This document shows positions 5,099 through 5,185 of a stretch of DNA of 5,185 nucleotides, piece after piece. The stretch spans positions 8,478 through 13,662 of the forward strand of contig PCSF01000283.1 in assembly GCA_002771315.1 (NCBI GenBank). The letters are read 5' to 3'. Below the pieces are notes generated by a model. It had not been told where the DNA came from. It worked only from the letters and a program-made list of their open reading frames with translations, and did no database searches. Every line of letters starts with the position of its first letter. Within the stretch, counting starts at the first letter, position 1. A program made the translations under genes and the position numbers. Source of the stretch: Desulfobacterales bacterium CG23_combo_of_CG06-09_8_20_14_all_52_9 (GTDB taxonomy: Bacteria; Desulfobacterota; Desulfobacteria; Desulfobacterales; UBA2156).

Positions 5099-5185
5099 TT
5101 AGGGTGAGTCGATCGCTTCCACTTCCAGGACCAGATTTTCCATCCGAACTACCCGGATCTTGGCACCTTCCCGGATCGGATTTTT
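5099..5185 (-). CDS. NfeD-family protein, C-terminal end only
   Basis: The frame entering from the window edge gives 28 residues and a TAA stop (5099-5101). The tail PIREGAKIRVVRMENLVLEV (residues 3-22 of the visible piece) has the pattern of the last strands of the NfeD OB-fold domain, where a G-x-K-V-x-V-V step is followed by a hydrophobic strand. NfeD proteins are membrane-anchored partners of slipins; long forms also carry a ClpP-like serine protease domain at the N-terminus. Whether this is the long or short form cannot be seen. The assignment rests on this short tail plus the slipin next downstream. Confidence 0.7.
   Translation of the reverse strand, partial: KNPIREGAKIRVVRMENLVLEVEAIDSP

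Overview
This window looks like a chromosomal piece from a Gram-negative anaerobe of the deltaproteobacterial type (Desulfobacterota). The basis is indirect: an argB-argD pair of the arginine-sensitive kind, a short Lys-rich Rho-N-domain protein, an NfeD/slipin pair, and a short palindromic insertion whose outward ORF resembles spurious ORFs I recall from that group. No database search was possible, so the taxonomic guess is soft. All genes lie on the minus strand; read from right to left they follow the direction of transcription.

Right end (5185 to 4223): the last 28 codons of an NfeD-like protein, a 108-bp gap rich in small inverted repeats (one followed by a T-run), and a complete slipin (SPFH/stomatin family) gene. 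NfeD and slipin are known partners in membrane-domain organisation.

Middle (4222 to 2086): a 229-bp gap with a good sigma70-type promoter (perfect TTGACA) and a leader of about 124 nt, then three tightly packed genes: a 108-aa Rho-N-domain basic protein, a HAD-family phosphatase starting at TTG with a 4-nt overlap, and a XerC-type tyrosine recombinase starting 13 nt after the HAD stop. They look like one operon.

Left part (2085 to 1): a 152-bp MITE-like element with imperfect terminal inverted repeats and a 7-bp direct repeat (ATTCTTG) on both sides, inserted between xerC and argB. Its argB-proximal end contains a plausible promoter (TTGCCA-N17-TACGAT) that would start transcription about 20 nt before the argB start codon. 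argB (N-acetylglutamate kinase, complete) and argD (acetylornithine aminotransferase, cut by the window edge) follow and carry out steps 2 and 4 of arginine biosynthesis. A nine-codon ORF sits in the 34-nt argB-argD gap and overlaps the argD start as ATGA.

The most interesting observation is the insertion element with its probable target-site duplication and possible role as the argB promoter. The rest is conventional core metabolism and housekeeping; I see no CRISPR, rRNA, tRNA, or defence system.
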